DNA from: Aquisalimonas sp. 2447
GTDB taxonomy: Bacteria; Pseudomonadota; Gammaproteobacteria; Nitrococcales; Aquisalimonadaceae
Length of the DNA stretch: 64,000 nucleotides
Reading direction: 5' to 3'
Assembly (NCBI RefSeq): GCF_012044895.1
Contig: NZ_CP050695.1
Coordinates: 1,580,501 to 1,644,500 of the forward strand
This document shows, piece after piece, positions 63,883 to 64,000 of this stretch. A model generated the notes under the pieces. The model was not told the origin of the DNA and searched no databases. It saw nothing but the letters and a program-made list of their open reading frames with translations. Each line of letters starts with the position of its first letter. Position 1 is the first letter of the stretch. The translations under genes and the position numbers were made by a program.

Positions 63883-64000
63883 ATGAAGCGCGTTTGTGTG
63901 TACTGCGGTTCCAGCCCAGGGCGTGATGATGGCTACAGGGAGCTGGCGCGGTCCATGGGCACCGCCCTGGCCGACCGCGGGCTCGGGTTGGTCTACGGCG
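63883..64000 (+). CDS. LOG-family phosphoribohydrolase, N-terminal fragment (runs off the window)
   Basis: Thirty-nine codons of a gene continuing past the window: MKRVCVYCGSSPG, then ALADRGLGLVYG. This is the start of the Rossmann-like LOG family (TIGR00730), which cleaves nucleoside 5'-monophosphates to a base and ribose 5-phosphate. GAGAGG lies upstream of the ATG. The catalytic motif PGGxGTxxE would lie beyond the window. Confidence 0.87.
   Translation, partial: MKRVCVYCGSSPGRDDGYRELARSMGTALADRGLGLVYG

Overview
The window is a 64-kb piece of a GC-rich chromosome with densely packed genes. The gene set (recD, uvrB, an aspC-type aminotransferase, ttcA, queA-tgt-yajC-secD-secF, gammaproteobacterial tRNA-Asn and tRNA-Leu), together with many acidic proteins, TRAP and Liv-type transport proteins and sulfur-handling proteins, points to a gammaproteobacterium. 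A halophilic or haloalkaliphilic relative of the Ectothiorhodospiraceae is my best guess; this rests on gene content and style, not on a marker-gene comparison.

Layout. 1-2.7 kb: end of recD, a small DsrE-family gene bracketed by two pairs of palindromic REP-like repeats, and an IS110-family element with a structured non-coding left end. 2.7-5.8 kb: a copper-efflux operon (copA-cueR) behind a textbook CueR promoter. 6-9.3 kb: orphan TRAP binding protein, UspA, two membrane proteins, tRNA-Asn with its terminator. 9.3-16.3 kb: aminotransferase, uvrB, acetoacetate-CoA ligase and an FMN-dependent 2-hydroxyacid oxidase bracketed by more REP-like repeats. 16.3-19.9 kb: a translationally coupled marR-emrA-emrB-uspA operon. 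20-22.5 kb: a sulfide/persulfide-type group (persulfide-dioxygenase-like hydrolase, Crp/Fnr regulator, DUF2892, exported DsrE-like protein) with a shared operator-like sequence. 22.5-25.8 kb: SLAC1-type channel, disulfide oxidoreductase, haloacetate dehalogenase-like hydrolase.

25.8-37.3 kb: an eight-gene operon (two periplasmic binding proteins, LivHMGF-type ABC transporter, alcohol dehydrogenase, periplasmic cyclase-family hydrolase) preceded by a sigma-54 promoter and twin operators, next to the genes for an NtrC-type response regulator and its membrane kinase. 37.4-42.5 kb: a secreted small protein, a CbiX-like protein, a serine hydrolase, a membrane protein and a TraF-like outer-membrane protein.

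42.7-53.2 kb is the most novel part. An H-NOX protein is coupled to a PAS/EAL c-di-GMP phosphodiesterase. Beside them lie a GAF/AAA+ sigma-54 activator, a Tat-exported NrtA/CmpA-like binding protein without an ABC partner, and, divergently, a five-gene redox cluster (OsmC-like, acyl-CoA-dehydrogenase-like, rubredoxin-rubredoxin reductase fusion, DUF302, two-domain rhodanese). The divergent intergenic region holds a perfect 38-bp palindrome flanked by two outward-facing sigma-54 promoters. I infer a sigma-54-controlled redox or detoxification system of unknown substrate. 53.2-64 kb: PadR regulator, ABC exporter, ttcA, tRNA-Leu, queA-tgt-yajC-secDF, an outer-membrane protein and the start of a LOG-family gene.
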